Assembly: GCA_017607445.1 (NCBI GenBank)
Contig: JAEVHH010000003.1
Coordinates: forward strand, 1,240,001 to 1,304,000
DNA length: 64,000 nucleotides
Reading direction: 5' to 3'
Source: Histoplasma ohiense
Lineage: Eukaryota > Ascomycota > Eurotiomycetes > Onygenales > Ajellomycetaceae
Below are positions 47,318 through 58,432 of this stretch, piece by piece. The notes beneath the pieces are model-generated. The model worked only from the letters and a program-made list of their open reading frames with translations, was not told the origin of the DNA and did no database searches. How positions within the stretch are numbered: position 1 is the first letter of the stretch; every line of letters starts with the position of its first letter. Both the position numbers and the translations under genes were made by a program.

Positions 47318-50300
47318 GTCCAGCATACTCAGCAGTACAGATTGCGCGCAAGGAGGTAGTCAATATGGTAACGCAGTTGGTTCCCCTGCATGACGTGTGC
47401 CGGGGCTGAGGCAAAAAGGAGAAATATGGCGAGAATTATACTACTCGTTATACTAACTAGTATGGTACAAGGAAATTGGGCGAAGGCAGTTGAAGCAAAA
47501 ACCTTTGCCTTTGCCCGAAAGCCGTCGACGCTGTTCCGTGAACACGTATCCTGCGTACGTAGTCGTCGTGATCGCGGCATATAAAGTAAGTTCCGCCCGA
47601 CGGCAAGGGCAAGGGGAAGGGGTTTCAGGAGCCAGGGTTTTTTGGTTTTTTTTTTTTTTTTCCCTTTTCATGAGCTGATGCCATGCCCATGTTGAGTTCC
47701 ATACTGCGTACGTGGTGTGTAGTTACTAGTTATCCCAAGATCCATAGATGTCGAGTTTGAAAATGACTGAGGAAGTCAAGCTCCCTCAACAGCGCCACTT
47801 GGAGCTAGTGGTTTGGGGGTTTGAAGCCTGATGTGTTGGAGAAGGAAGACAGAAGGAGAGAATGGAATATGGAATTGGTAATCGGAGAAGGCCAGGTTTG
47901 TTTTTACCAGTTAGTAGATTGCGGCAAAGGGCAAAGAACGGCCGTTAAGCACAGCGCAACATCCTCCGTACTACAATGAGATCGACACGAGCCATGAGTT
48001 ATATTTAGAAGAAAGAGATGTTAACTACGGTATCCCAACCGATGTTGACACTGGCGATCATCCCCGGGACCCGCCGCGTTGTCTTATATTTGTCATTCGC
48101 CGAATGGGGGGGTTTTTTGCACAAGGTCTTCCAGTAGCGAAGTCTCGCATCTTACAAGCTTCCCCCGACTGAGAAGAACAATGTGTACAGAGGTACGGAG
48201 TATACTACGTAGGGGTTCTATCGACGGCGGAACATGTGTCGATGAAGCCCGTGTATTTTGCGGAGACTTAATCGCCCAACGCGCCTCTGAGACAAATCGT
48301 GGCTCATGCACAGGAAGCTCAGGGGTAGTTAGAACCCCTAAGCTCAACTGCATGTGCAGATGTTCACAGTATGGAGAGCTCATCCTAGAGTAGCTTGGGT
48401 CGTGGTCAAGCAAACATGATGATTACCGAGCATGATAGTAGTAACTATCAACTACCTCCAGCTGTCTCTTAAGAGGGTAGGGTTCAGCCGGTATGTTCTC
48501 TTTCTAATTGATATAAATACGAGTAGAAACTGAAATTTAAGCATTGAAGCAGTGGAACTGGCTCTCCAAAGCTTCAAAGAGGTCCTCCTCATAGACACTA
48601 TCTATCAGAAAGAAGTCGGGAAAATATCAATCAAATGGCAGCGATTTGCATATCCGTGCCCGTCCGGATAGGGTCATTTCAGCTTTGCCCATGAGAAAGC
48701 AGCTTTCACCGCTCCTCAATCCCTTCCTTCACTCTTGCTGAGTTCAGGGACCCTAGTATTCAAGCGGAGAATATTTCCTTTTAGGGGGAAGTTTAGGCAT
48801 CGAACACGAAGCGTGTGCGCAGTGAGAAAACCGCGCGGGATCTCCACACTGATACTTCTGATACTTGCCATGGGCTCAATTTGCGGCATCCACCGTCTTG
48901 TTGACGGCGCAGAATGACGCAGACACAGCGAGCAGGCATGCACCCAAAGCTTTCCGAAATGGCAGGCTGACTTTCAACCTGAGATCCAAAAAAAAAAAAA
49001 AAAAAATTGTGCTAGCTAGCGCACCTGCTGACAGAGATAGGGAAGAAGAGAAATGGTTTCTAATCACGTTTCGGGTATCGAAACGTTTCATGAGATCTTG
49101 CTTCTCAGCCTAAATGCCCGATATTACCGTGCCTGTTGAACACAACCACGGCCACAGCTGATAAAATCGGGGTAAGACAAAGGGGCTTCAGGTCCTCGTT
49201 TCGTCGGTTTTGACCGACGATGAAACCATTGCAAAAAGAATGCGCGGGTCCCCTGGCTGCGGAGCTCACGTCGCAGCCCAGGTTCCATGTCGATGTCTCA
49301 CTATGGTTCGTTGAATCGCAGCGTTGTTTGAGAACCAAGAGGTCCCAGGGCTCATTGGCGGGCCATTTTCTGCAAAAGTGCTGAGGAAACAGAAATAGAA
49401 GAGAAAGTATTATAAGCCAATCAGTGTTTGGACCGAACCTGTGACCTTGAGGACAAAATCTGCACACGACACATCTCGTTATCCCATTTTCCCCTTTGAG
49501 CGATTCGAGATGACTGATACTGACAAAATAAACAAAAGCGGTAGTAACAGCGGACACTGAAGGACTAGGGACCCATATAAGAAATTGAAATAACATAGCT
49601 AAATCTCTTAATTGTTGTGTCAGAATAATACCACCATGTTTGGGATCATCGGTACTATCGCTCGAACTGAGAAGTGAGAACCCGAGGACAGGCAAAAGGA
49701 GCCGATAAATTGGCGTCTGGGCATGTTTCTATTCATAGCACAGGATCCCAGCCCGCTGGCATGAGTGATGCAGCTGGCTGCATGCATTGGGAAGAAGGGC
49801 GCATGAGCACCAGACTTCCAATCGGCGCCGACAACATGGATTTGCCTGATGCGAGGGAGCTGTTAACGGCGGAGTTGAGATGGCTATTGGCGTGTGTTTG
49901 TGACGTGGCAGAAGCAAGTAAGCAGCTGTTTCCATAGTGAAGGATAGTTTTTTTTATTTATTTTTTTATTTATTTTTTATTTTTTAATGTTTGATATTTG
50001 GCGTCATGGAGGGACAGTAGAGGGATATGCAAGAAATGCTCAATCAAGCGACCTCGATATGAAGCAAGGACAGTGAGTTCTTCCTCTTTTCGTTTTGGCC
50101 ATACTGCCGTTCCCTTGGACTTTGCGAGCTCTTCATGCTGCGTACCATTTGCTATCAATAACCTGAAATGGATTAAATTACTAACATTTATACAACAGGT
50201 ATCGAGGGCGTCCCTAGTTTTCAGGCTGCAAGGAGAGAATGGAAACATTCATCCAAGATTGTATGTATCCGCCAACCCGAGCTAGCAGCCGGTATAGAAC

Positions 50301-52070
50301 ATGCAATCAGTCAGCCATGAAAATTCTCGAATTTGAAAGATCTAGCTAACGATCCGGTGCGGGACGAATAAACATTGACATCATGGTGGCTTTCACAGGA
50401 TCAGAGACGATATCTGTATCTATGACCCGCCGTCTCTTCTGGTCGTAATGACTCAGAGCCATGCCTGCCTGGGCTTTTCCCGCCTCAAATACATCCTCTC
50501 TAGTTGTAGGTTGTTGTGCCTTGGTTTTCATCGCCTGTAACGCACATACCTACTTGGACAACTCGGACTGCCAGGCGACTCGGAATGCTTTCTAGAAGGC
50601 CATTCCAACAATGCTAATTTGGTCTATGCAGACGTCACAGCAACAAACAATGCAGCATGACCACTTGCTTGGTTGTTGCTTGTCCTGGTGCCCTTCCTTG
50701 CACTTTGAATCATTGCCACTCCTCCATTCCTGCCTTGATATCGAAATACTTGCCCACACCATCCAGAGAACAAGTGAACTTAGATAGGGGGTTGAACATT
50801 TTCCTATTTCAAAATCTATGACTCTCATCATCTTTTTTGTATCTCAATGAATCAATGATGCGCAAATACAACCCATCCATCTATCCATCCTTTTTCTTGT
50901 TGATAGCGCGATCAATCGATGATCTCACGTAGCTGCACAGAGTATGCGAACCACTCGTTTCTCCTTATAACCCCCTTTTTTATTGCAAGACGGGACCCTA
51001 AAGATCATGCAGTTCTCTCTCTTCTCAAAGGGCGATGCCAATTGATATGATATTTTACCTAAAAATAATTCCAAATCATCATTTCCTTCCCTTCTTCCAT
51101 CGGTAGGATTTACCACAGGCACTTATACTGCGCAAAGTACGCAAAACTCATCAACGTTACCTGCTGTACAGTACAATCAAGCGGGCTCGCCCGCCTACAG
51201 GTCTTAAGTTTCCCAATAGCAAAGAAATTCTATTATTTTTGTTGTCCAATTTTCCTTTCCCTTTCTTTTCTTTTTAATCACCTCTGCTGCTATTTCTGTT
51301 TTTAATAAATCTCTGTCCAGCTATCCAGGCGAGGCGTCCTTGAAAGAAACGTGCCCTCTACATACATCAATCGAGATACGTTCTCATCCGCTGTGGCATG
51401 AAGTTGCCTAGGGATAGCTGCCCAAATTCGTGAAATGGAGTTATGCATGCTTGGATATGAATCCCCGGGCCCCTGTAGCGAATGAACTATATTGATGAGG
51501 ACGATGTTTCATCCGGCAATGCACTGTACTGTACTGTACATACAGTGTTGATATATTCGCTTTTCTTACCACGCCAGTGCCAAGTTAAGTTCTGTTTGCC
51601 GTGGCTGGAGAGGGATAGAAATGGACAAATATTGATGTTGGATTTCAATGAAGAGTGATTGGATGTTCGTATAGCCATAGTGGTATTTCTTTCTTTCTTT
51701 TTACCAACTCTAGGAAAAGTGCCATGCAGTCGCTTAGGAGGAAACGCAGAATCTCTCCTGGCAAATCTACTATTCACAGAAAACAGGAGATACGCTCAAT
51801 TCAATAATGAGGTTTCTGAAGCGCTCCTTCATTCTAATTCCCTCTGTCCTGGAGATCCTGATATCGCGATATCGCAAGACGTAAAATTCATACATTACAC
51901 TAGGTATATATTAATTAGCAAAATATACTCCACGTTTATTATGTACTTGAGAACTTGGAAAGGAAGTTTGTGAGCTCCCATCTATCATATCCAGCCTTTA
52001 AAGGGGTTTAACGAATCATTTATCAACGGATATACCCCTCTAGAAGAATTCTTTATAACAATTATCTTAA
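47317..52070. other. Gene-poor region upstream of the MDR gene, unrecognised frames only
   Basis: Longer frames are 49105-49695 (minus, 196 codons, starts with a non-ATG), 48093-48413 (minus), 49674-49937 (plus) and 50346-50531 (minus, 61 codons, with a possible acceptor TTACAG just upstream). None matches a family I know. TACGGAGTA occurs at 48194. Poly-T/A rich spacers lie near 49948-49986. Confidence 0.45.
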
Positions 52071-53266
52071 TCACAACTTACTATCGCCGCTGTTCACAAG
52101 CTCGATAACCAACTTGCCAAACTGGGTGCCGTTCTTCATGTCATCGAATAATCCGTCAATCGCCTTGACATTATCGATTCCCTGCACAACGCGGGAAATA
52201 ATGGGTTTTATCTTCTGTTCGTTGACGAAATTGATCATGTCCTTGAATTCCTTGCGAGAGCCCATAGTCGTGCCTTTGACTTCGATGTTCTTTAGGAAGG
52301 CGGGTGTAATGAAGGGCATTTTGGGCGATACTGTCATACCGTACACGGATAGTATACCGCCAGCCTGCGGGAGGTGCGTGAGCGAAAGTGTGTCAATAGA
52401 GCGGACGTTGGAAGCAAGAAAAGTCAAACAAATATCCCCCCCCGGGTATAAAATCATACCTTGAGCAGCTTCACCCCTTTCTCAATCGAATCCCCCCCAG
52501 CCCCATCAATAATAGCGTCATAATTCCTCTTGCCTGCCGGTAGCAATTCCAGCGCCTTCTTCTCCCACTCAGGCTCCTTGTAATTCACGCCCCCCTTCGC
52601 CCCCAACCCCGCAGCCAGCTTCAGCTTCTCGTCACTCGAGCTCGTCACAACCACGTGCACACCCCTCGCGACAGCAAACCTCAGCGCCATCAACGCAACT
52701 CCACCTCCAATCCCCGTAATCAGGATCGCGGCCCCTTTGCCCGAGTTCTTCGCTCCGGCCTTCGTCACCAGCGCCCGCCACGCCGTCAAGCCCGTCAGCG
52801 GCAATGCCGCCGCCTCCACATCCGTCAAGTGCGCAGGCGCCTCTTCCACTTCGCCCACGTCGATGGTGACATATTCCTGCAGTGTGCCCTTGCTGTTAAA
52901 TTTGGTGCCGCCCATGATAGCGTATCCGGTCGGGGCCTCGGGGCCTTCTTCGGAATCCAGCCACCCGGTCCCCGGGTTCAGAACGACGCGCCTTTGGATC
53001 CATGACTGTGGTTCCTTCACCTCTGGGCCGGCGGAGATGACGATGCCGACGCCATCCGCGAGGAGGGGAACATCGAAAGATACACCTGGGTATAGGTGTT
53101 GGCGGAGGAAAAGGTCCCGGTGGTTAAGGGCGGCGGCAGTAAGCTTTATGAGGAGCTCGTTGCCTTGTGGTCTTGGGATGGGGAGTTTCTTGATGGAGAG
53201 CGGGTAGTAAACTTGGCCCGGTTTGCCGGGCTTCCCGTCTATGGAATCGATGGTGATGGCTTGCAT
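52071..53266 (-). CDS. Medium-chain dehydrogenase/reductase, quinone-oxidoreductase-like (YogA type)
   Basis: Two exons on the minus strand, 53266-52460 and 52364-52071, giving 366 codons, with a 95-nt intron (GTATGA...CGCAG) that restores KLLKAGGILSVYGM. The start MQAITIDSIDG begins the GroES-like domain (LTAAALNHRDLFLRQHLYPG, LLADGVGIVISAG). The Rossmann domain has LPLTGLTAWRALVTKAG and ILITGIGGGVALMALRFA, followed by VVVTSSSDEKLKLAAGLGAKGGVNY and YDAIIDGAGGDS. It lacks the GHE zinc motif of alcohol dehydrogenases, so it is a zinc-independent, probably NADPH-using reductase of quinones or enones. The substrate is unknown. Confidence 0.93.
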
Positions 53267-54081
53267 GATCAAGATCAATTGGCCGTTTTTTGGAGGGATT
53301 TTGAGACACAGAAATTCGGTCCCTCTTCTTGATATAGCAATTGGAATCGGTGGGTTAGCAATGTCTGGATGAGGAATCAGGGGGGAAATTAGGTGTATTT
53401 CACCAACTCTCACGGCGCGCCGAAGAAGACAAGATGTTTGCTGTTGTCTAGTGATATTCAATATTCTCGTCCTTACTATCAATTTTAAGTATGATACAAG
53501 CTCTGACGTAGGGAGATAAAATCAGCCTTGGTTTTACCCGAAAGTTAGCCAGAACTTTCCTCGGTTATGACGCAATGTTGTTGCCGGGAAAACGACTTTT
53601 TACAATTCTCAACATCGATGGATTTTCTTTCTGCATACCGGCGATTCGCATGGACGTGGAGCGCCCCCAGGAATCTACATGGGTTGGTCTCCATTTCTCG
53701 GACACTTTTCGGTTTCAACCGGAAACAATCCAAGGATTAATAAACAGGGTTTTTAATTTTATCGCCTTGTTGGACATCAAGCCTCAATGGATGATAGCAG
53801 GAGAATCAAGTGACCAGCCAGAGAGATATCGGCATGGATTTAATTGCCGGTGTCCAGTCTGTATATGAAGGCTATAGTAGTACATATTGGTATGAGGGCA
53901 CCATCGCCCAACACGCATCTCAATAGCTTTCCCATGGTATGCACCTGCTTGTAGTCCCCCGCAACCGGAGAGGCTTCCACCCGCCCATGCACGCGCAATA
54001 TATATACATCCCCGTTTCCCTTCCAAAACTTATCAAGATAAAAAAAAAAATAAAACCCTCGCCCTAACCCCTCTCAGGGAT
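53267..54081. other. Intergenic region with one unassigned plus-strand frame
   Basis: About 0.8 kb. A 97-codon plus-strand frame at 53575-53868 (ending RYRHGFNCRCPVCI) is not recognised and lacks supporting signals. The rest is the promoter side of the MDR gene and the 3' flank of the MAPEG gene. Confidence 0.4.
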
Positions 54082-54519
54082 TTAAAACACCAATCTGGCG
54101 GCACTAGCCGTCAAGCCCAACAGCGAAAGCGACGACGTAGCGAAGACCATAAACCGCACCGGGATATTATTCTTCGACACCTGCACAAGACTGTGCAGGA
54201 CCCGGAGCCCGACATAGGTCCACGCCAGGGCCACGTCCACCTTGCTGCCCTTGCGCTCGTGCAGGAACGCAATTGCCAGCGCGACAGCGTAGAACTGCGT
54301 CGGCTGCTCCATGAGATGGTTGAAATTGTCCGCGGACCAACGGGCGAAGGGCGGGTATTTGGCGGCTAATTGGTCCTTGGGCAAGCTCGAGTCCATTGGG
54401 ATCTTGTGTTTTGAGATTGCTGGGAGTCGTCTGGAGAACATCAAGCCTTCGATGGCGAAGGTCCAGAGATTGAGGGCGATGACGGGGCCGAGGACGCCAG
54501 GTTCGCTGGTGGCGGACAT
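54082..54519 (-). CDS. MAPEG-family membrane protein
   Basis: Single exon, 145 codons. It has four hydrophobic segments: PGVLGPVIALNLWTFAIEGLMF near the N-terminus, TQFYAVALAIAFLH, VALAWTYVGLRVLHSLVQ and FMVFATSSLSLLGLTASAARLVF. Between them it carries the DNFNHLMEQPTQFYAVA motif with a conserved Asn/Glu, and LRVLHSLVQ, the usual MAPEG Arg/His pattern. MAPEG proteins are small ER or microsomal membrane proteins related to glutathione transferases and eicosanoid synthases. The reaction in fungi is largely unknown. The length is normal, and coding sequence is more GC-rich than its flanks. Confidence 0.88.
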   Translation of the reverse strand: MSATSEPGVLGPVIALNLWTFAIEGLMFSRRLPAISKHKIPMDSSLPKDQLAAKYPPFARWSADNFNHLMEQPTQFYAVALAIAFLHERKGSKVDVALAWTYVGLRVLHSLVQVSKNNIPVRFMVFATSSLSLLGLTASAARLVF

Positions 54520-55949
54520 TTTGGTGTTTGTCGGTGGCTTTTAGGATTCTTAAATTAGAGTTCGGACGGAGGGCGTAGATGCGCTGTTGATAGTTGATGA
54601 GGAACGGCGGGTATTGGTTTAACCGAGGTGGAACTACTGCGTAGATGGAAAGTTGAATTGTTGAGGGGTAGGAGAACGCAGTATTTAAGGGACGAGGAAT
54701 GGCGGAGGCAACTTCTCCAGCAATTTAAATAGGAGAGACGGGGTACTGAATCCTTCCAGCTCTCGTTCATGGGCAGCAGCATCACGCTAGGAGGGTTGGT
54801 GCAGTGGATTGGTAATCAAGAATGTCGACCCTGGAAATCGAAGCCAAGCCGTCTTTCGTCTTTGTTTATGTTAACTGGATGATGTTTGCATCGAATAACT
54901 GAAGGCTGTTGTGAGGAAGATGCGTGAGCCTTGATGCCCATTGGCTTTGCAGATGCCCATATAGTTATATGTAATACACATGAATGACGAGAGATGCTAG
55001 CTGTAAATATTCCCCTTCATCCAGACATTCTCCGTAATGGGAATATCGCGAGCGAAGCCCAATGCAATACACTTATGCAAAGGGAGAGAGTAACAAACAA
55101 CCTCAAGAAGCGTGCCAGCTCGTCTCCTTTATCCTATTCCCCATCCAAATCTAGATTCCGCCAATCTCTCTCCTCTACCATCGATTTTCGTTTTGCCATG
55201 AAGCTCTGCGCGAAGGGCCTAAAAATTATCCTATAGCACTGTGCTTTGTACATGTACAAGTACTATGCGACCTGACCGAACCTGACCTGTTCAGGGGAAC
55301 AGTTAATTTCATTTCTCCGGCTGCAAACAACCAACCCCTTTCGAAAAATGATTTCTGGCATGAACGTGGGCGGGTTTGTTTGCTTCCGTTGTGTTTCCCC
55401 CTTCTCCGGGTTGAGTATATTGTATAAAACCGTAAAGCGCATCGTTGGAAAACGCCAGGAGCGTGCATCTCCTGTTTAGGGGGTTCCAAGGTATGGGTGT
55501 TTTTTTGAGATCTCGATATGTTTGAGAGTGTGCAAATTGTTACGTGTTGGGACTAAATATCATTTACTGGGAAGAGACGTTGTAGGAATATATAGTAATT
55601 TGGCAAAAAATATGCCAGGAAGGATGGAGCGGACTCCTATCCACTCCCATCCTCCTTTTTGTTTGTCATTTTCCTACCATTTCACCCGAGGCCATTGGAT
55701 TTCGAAACGGTGGCCCCACGGATATCAACAAGATGGGCAACCATTGCGTTGAAAATCTTTTGCGAGCAAACTAGTAAAATGGGAAACCAAAACAAAAGCT
55801 AAGCAAAGCAAAGCAAAGCAAAGCAACAAGAAACAAAGTACATAGCAAAAAACCAAGAAGGCTACTGTCGCAACAGCCGTCTCCTCGGCTGGCTGGATTC
55901 GTCTCAAGCACCAGAATCGCCGTTACATCTTTTTCATGAAGTCCTCGAT
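54520..55949. other. Intergenic region, no gene seen
   Basis: 1.4 kb upstream of the MAPEG gene. It contains an AAGCA pentanucleotide repeat at 55801-55826 and a CTCCGTA motif near 55029. Short frames on both strands are unrecognised. Confidence 0.5.
55801..55826. repeat. (AAGCA)5 tandem repeat
   Basis: Five copies of AAGCA in intergenic DNA downstream of the candidate gene at 55950. Confidence 0.88.
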
Positions 55950-56704
55950 TCATCTCGCGCCCTCCACTTCGACCTCGTCACCCTCGCTGTCGCCGGCGCC
56001 ATCACCGATGTTGGGCCACGCTTCTAGGGTCCAGTACATCTTCGGTAAAGTCGCGCTGCAAGATACTATCCACAAAGGAAAAGTAGGTAGTGACCATTTC
56101 CGTGGCGTGTAGGCAGGTGAATTACAGGTCCAGGCATTAGAGGAAGGGTTTGTAGTGGCATTGGAGTTCATCACGGCACCGTTGTTAGGGAAATCGTCAT
56201 CATTGACGATGAATTCAGGTGTCTCAGCATCTCTGCAGTCATGGTTTTCATGATAGTCAGAGGAGAAATCTGGTCATTGAGAGTTCATTTGTTCAGAGAG
56301 GGTCTTCGTGTTGAGGGGTCAGATGGAGGGACAATGATCCTGATCATATTCATACTCATGTGGGCGCCGGTGGCGGCCATTTCCTTGTCCATGATTTCCT
56401 AAATCTGAAAGTCGAATATGGGTGCATATTGCGCAAGGGTAGGGTGTCGAATCCAGAAGACCCTCAGAGAGTGACTCAAATATGTACTGACCTGGACTAC
56501 TTCTTGTAGTGGGAATCGATAGACATCTTGTTGGGTACCTTCATTATATTTATTTTCAAGGAGTAAGTAGCTCGAAGTTTTGTTCTGCTTAGAATGGGGG
56601 GTCGATGGAGTAGACTGCCCGGACGGAGATATAAAAAGTACTGGGGTTGAAGGGCACGACAGATATCGGCCGGAAAAGAAAGGTATTTTGTGCTCTATTA
56701 TCAT
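55950..56704 (-). CDS. Candidate three-exon gene of unknown function
   Basis: Proposed exons on the minus strand: 56704-56492, 56398-56356 and 56269-55950, giving 191 codons. Both introns have good ends (GTCAGT...TTTAG, 93 nt; GTATGA...ACCAG, 86 nt) and typical sizes, and phases match across both. The joined part reads QDVYRFPLQEVVQ-EIMDKEMAATGAHM-NFSSDY, which looks like real coding sequence. A Ser/Pro-rich start (SPSGQSTPSTPHSKQ) and an acidic tail (GDSEGDEVEVEGAR) flank it. I recognise no domain. The third exon could contain one more intron, because another frame within it (MVTTYFSFVDSILQRDF) also looks codon-biased. A start further upstream is possible. Confidence 0.42.
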
Positions 56705-58432
56705 GGGGATGATAGCTATTATCCGTAGGCGGAAGTTTCAGGGATAAACTTAGACGTAGGCTACGGAGAGAAGGTGGTACAGTTCAACAGTGGAGATGGG
56801 TAATAGATCGAAGGAAGAGGAAGAAAATCCTCAAGAGGGGACGTAGGCGAGCGCTATTTCCATTTCCAGCCATCGAGGAATTTGTTTCCAAGAGGGAAAA
56901 GGGGGCGGACACCCGGGAGAAGTTGGGAAACGCCTAGCAGAATATAGATAGGATATAGAAAAGGATATGTGCTGGGTATTGGCAAATAGGCTAATAGATA
57001 GGGTGTTGTAGAATGGAAAGCTGATAAGCTGTCTAGGAGATCCCGCAAACGTTTGAAGAATTTTTATGCAAAACTAAACAGAAAAGCACGCTGCGGTGAT
57101 ATCTGATCATATATATTGGGGAGCCACTGAAGGGATATCATTGTCCTGATGATATGTTGTCTATATCAGTCCTTTTTTCCCGAAAGAGAGCAAGCAAGAG
57201 AGGTGGCTGCTCAGAGTTGTGAAAGGTTTTTGAGCTTATGTGAGAAACAATTTGAGAGACATGAGCACTCTCTCGCATGTATATAGATGGTGATAGTAAT
57301 CGAATCCCCAGTGTCAGTGTCAGCGTCTCGCAGAACATTGATGATGGGATGAATGCTTCAATCGATTGAATGTTCAATATTCGATTGTACGTGCGTGGCA
57401 AATAAAAAGTTACCCTACAAGGGCCAAGAAACAGAATTGTCGGATCAAACAGGTTCAATGCACGATATTCAACGACGTAGGATATGTATGGTCTTTAAGA
57501 CAACCTTGGACATGGAGCAGAAACCCAAGAGGCCGTAGGTGATATGCTAGGTGGACGGGCCGGGAATTTGAATTCCTGAATGGGGCGCTTATATGGGGCA
57601 GCCCTTGACGCCTGGACACTGGACTCCTTTGTCTATAAGCCGGTCGATGGACATGTATTGGTTGCATTCGTCGCGTCCATTTTCTTTTCTTTTTGGCATA
57701 CCTTTCTTCTTGAGGATCTTGCATGTTTGCAGCGATGTAAGAAGGGGTAAGGTAGTTATCCGTAGGGGTGCGGGAGAATTTTCTCTCCCCCCTTAGTCAG
57801 TCAGCATTCTTTTCTTCGGCTGTGGTAGAAATCCGCCACACAGCCGGAGTCAAAAAGAGTTGCAAGCAGCAAGAACATGGAGTTTGAGCACTCTAAAGTG
57901 CATATCCATAGGAATGGAGCAGTTCCCGACCAGGCAGAATGAAGTACCAGTCCCAGCCCTGGTGGTTGGTTTTTTTGTTTTTTTCTTCTTTTTTTCTTGT
58001 TCTCATAGGGATGGGGTTGTTGTGGCAGTTAGCTAGTGCCTGGTACTGCCACCCGCGGCCTGTGATTGGCCTGACGCCCTCTTTTTTTTCCGCTCCACCA
58101 CCGCCTCATCGCCAGAAACGATCCAACGTCGACTCTGCTTCTTCGCCCAAATCCGTCTCGATTTCCGCCCGCGTCCCAACCGCTCGACTTCATCTCCAGC
58201 GCCTTGTGCACGAAGCTACGCCGCATATTACTTCCAGCAAACTTTTACCCTTGCCGTTTGAACGTTCATTTTAGCTCTTCTTCGCTAAGTACTCGCCGTC
58301 TGACAGCTCGTTTTTTTTCTGCGCCAGTGGCAGTGTGATACTTATCCCCAAAATCCCAAATTCACCATTGCTGTCTGCACGTCTTCTGTAGGCGTCTGTG
58401 GATAATCATATCTCATAGTCACCTAGTGCATC
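56705..58432. promoter_or_regulatory. Divergent upstream region of the GYF gene and the candidate gene
   Basis: 1.7 kb between two start codons pointing away from each other. No credible gene is seen. Poly-T runs near 57968-57995 and 58082-58089 and a CT-rich run precede the GYF-gene ATG at 58433. Confidence 0.45.

Noticed and set aside
47146..47409. 87-codon frame with a long poly-Lys run
   Set aside because: It is the translation of the GAA microsatellite.
49105..49695. 196-codon minus-strand open frame
   Set aside because: It begins at a TTG codon, has no recognised domain, and its length is near chance expectation.
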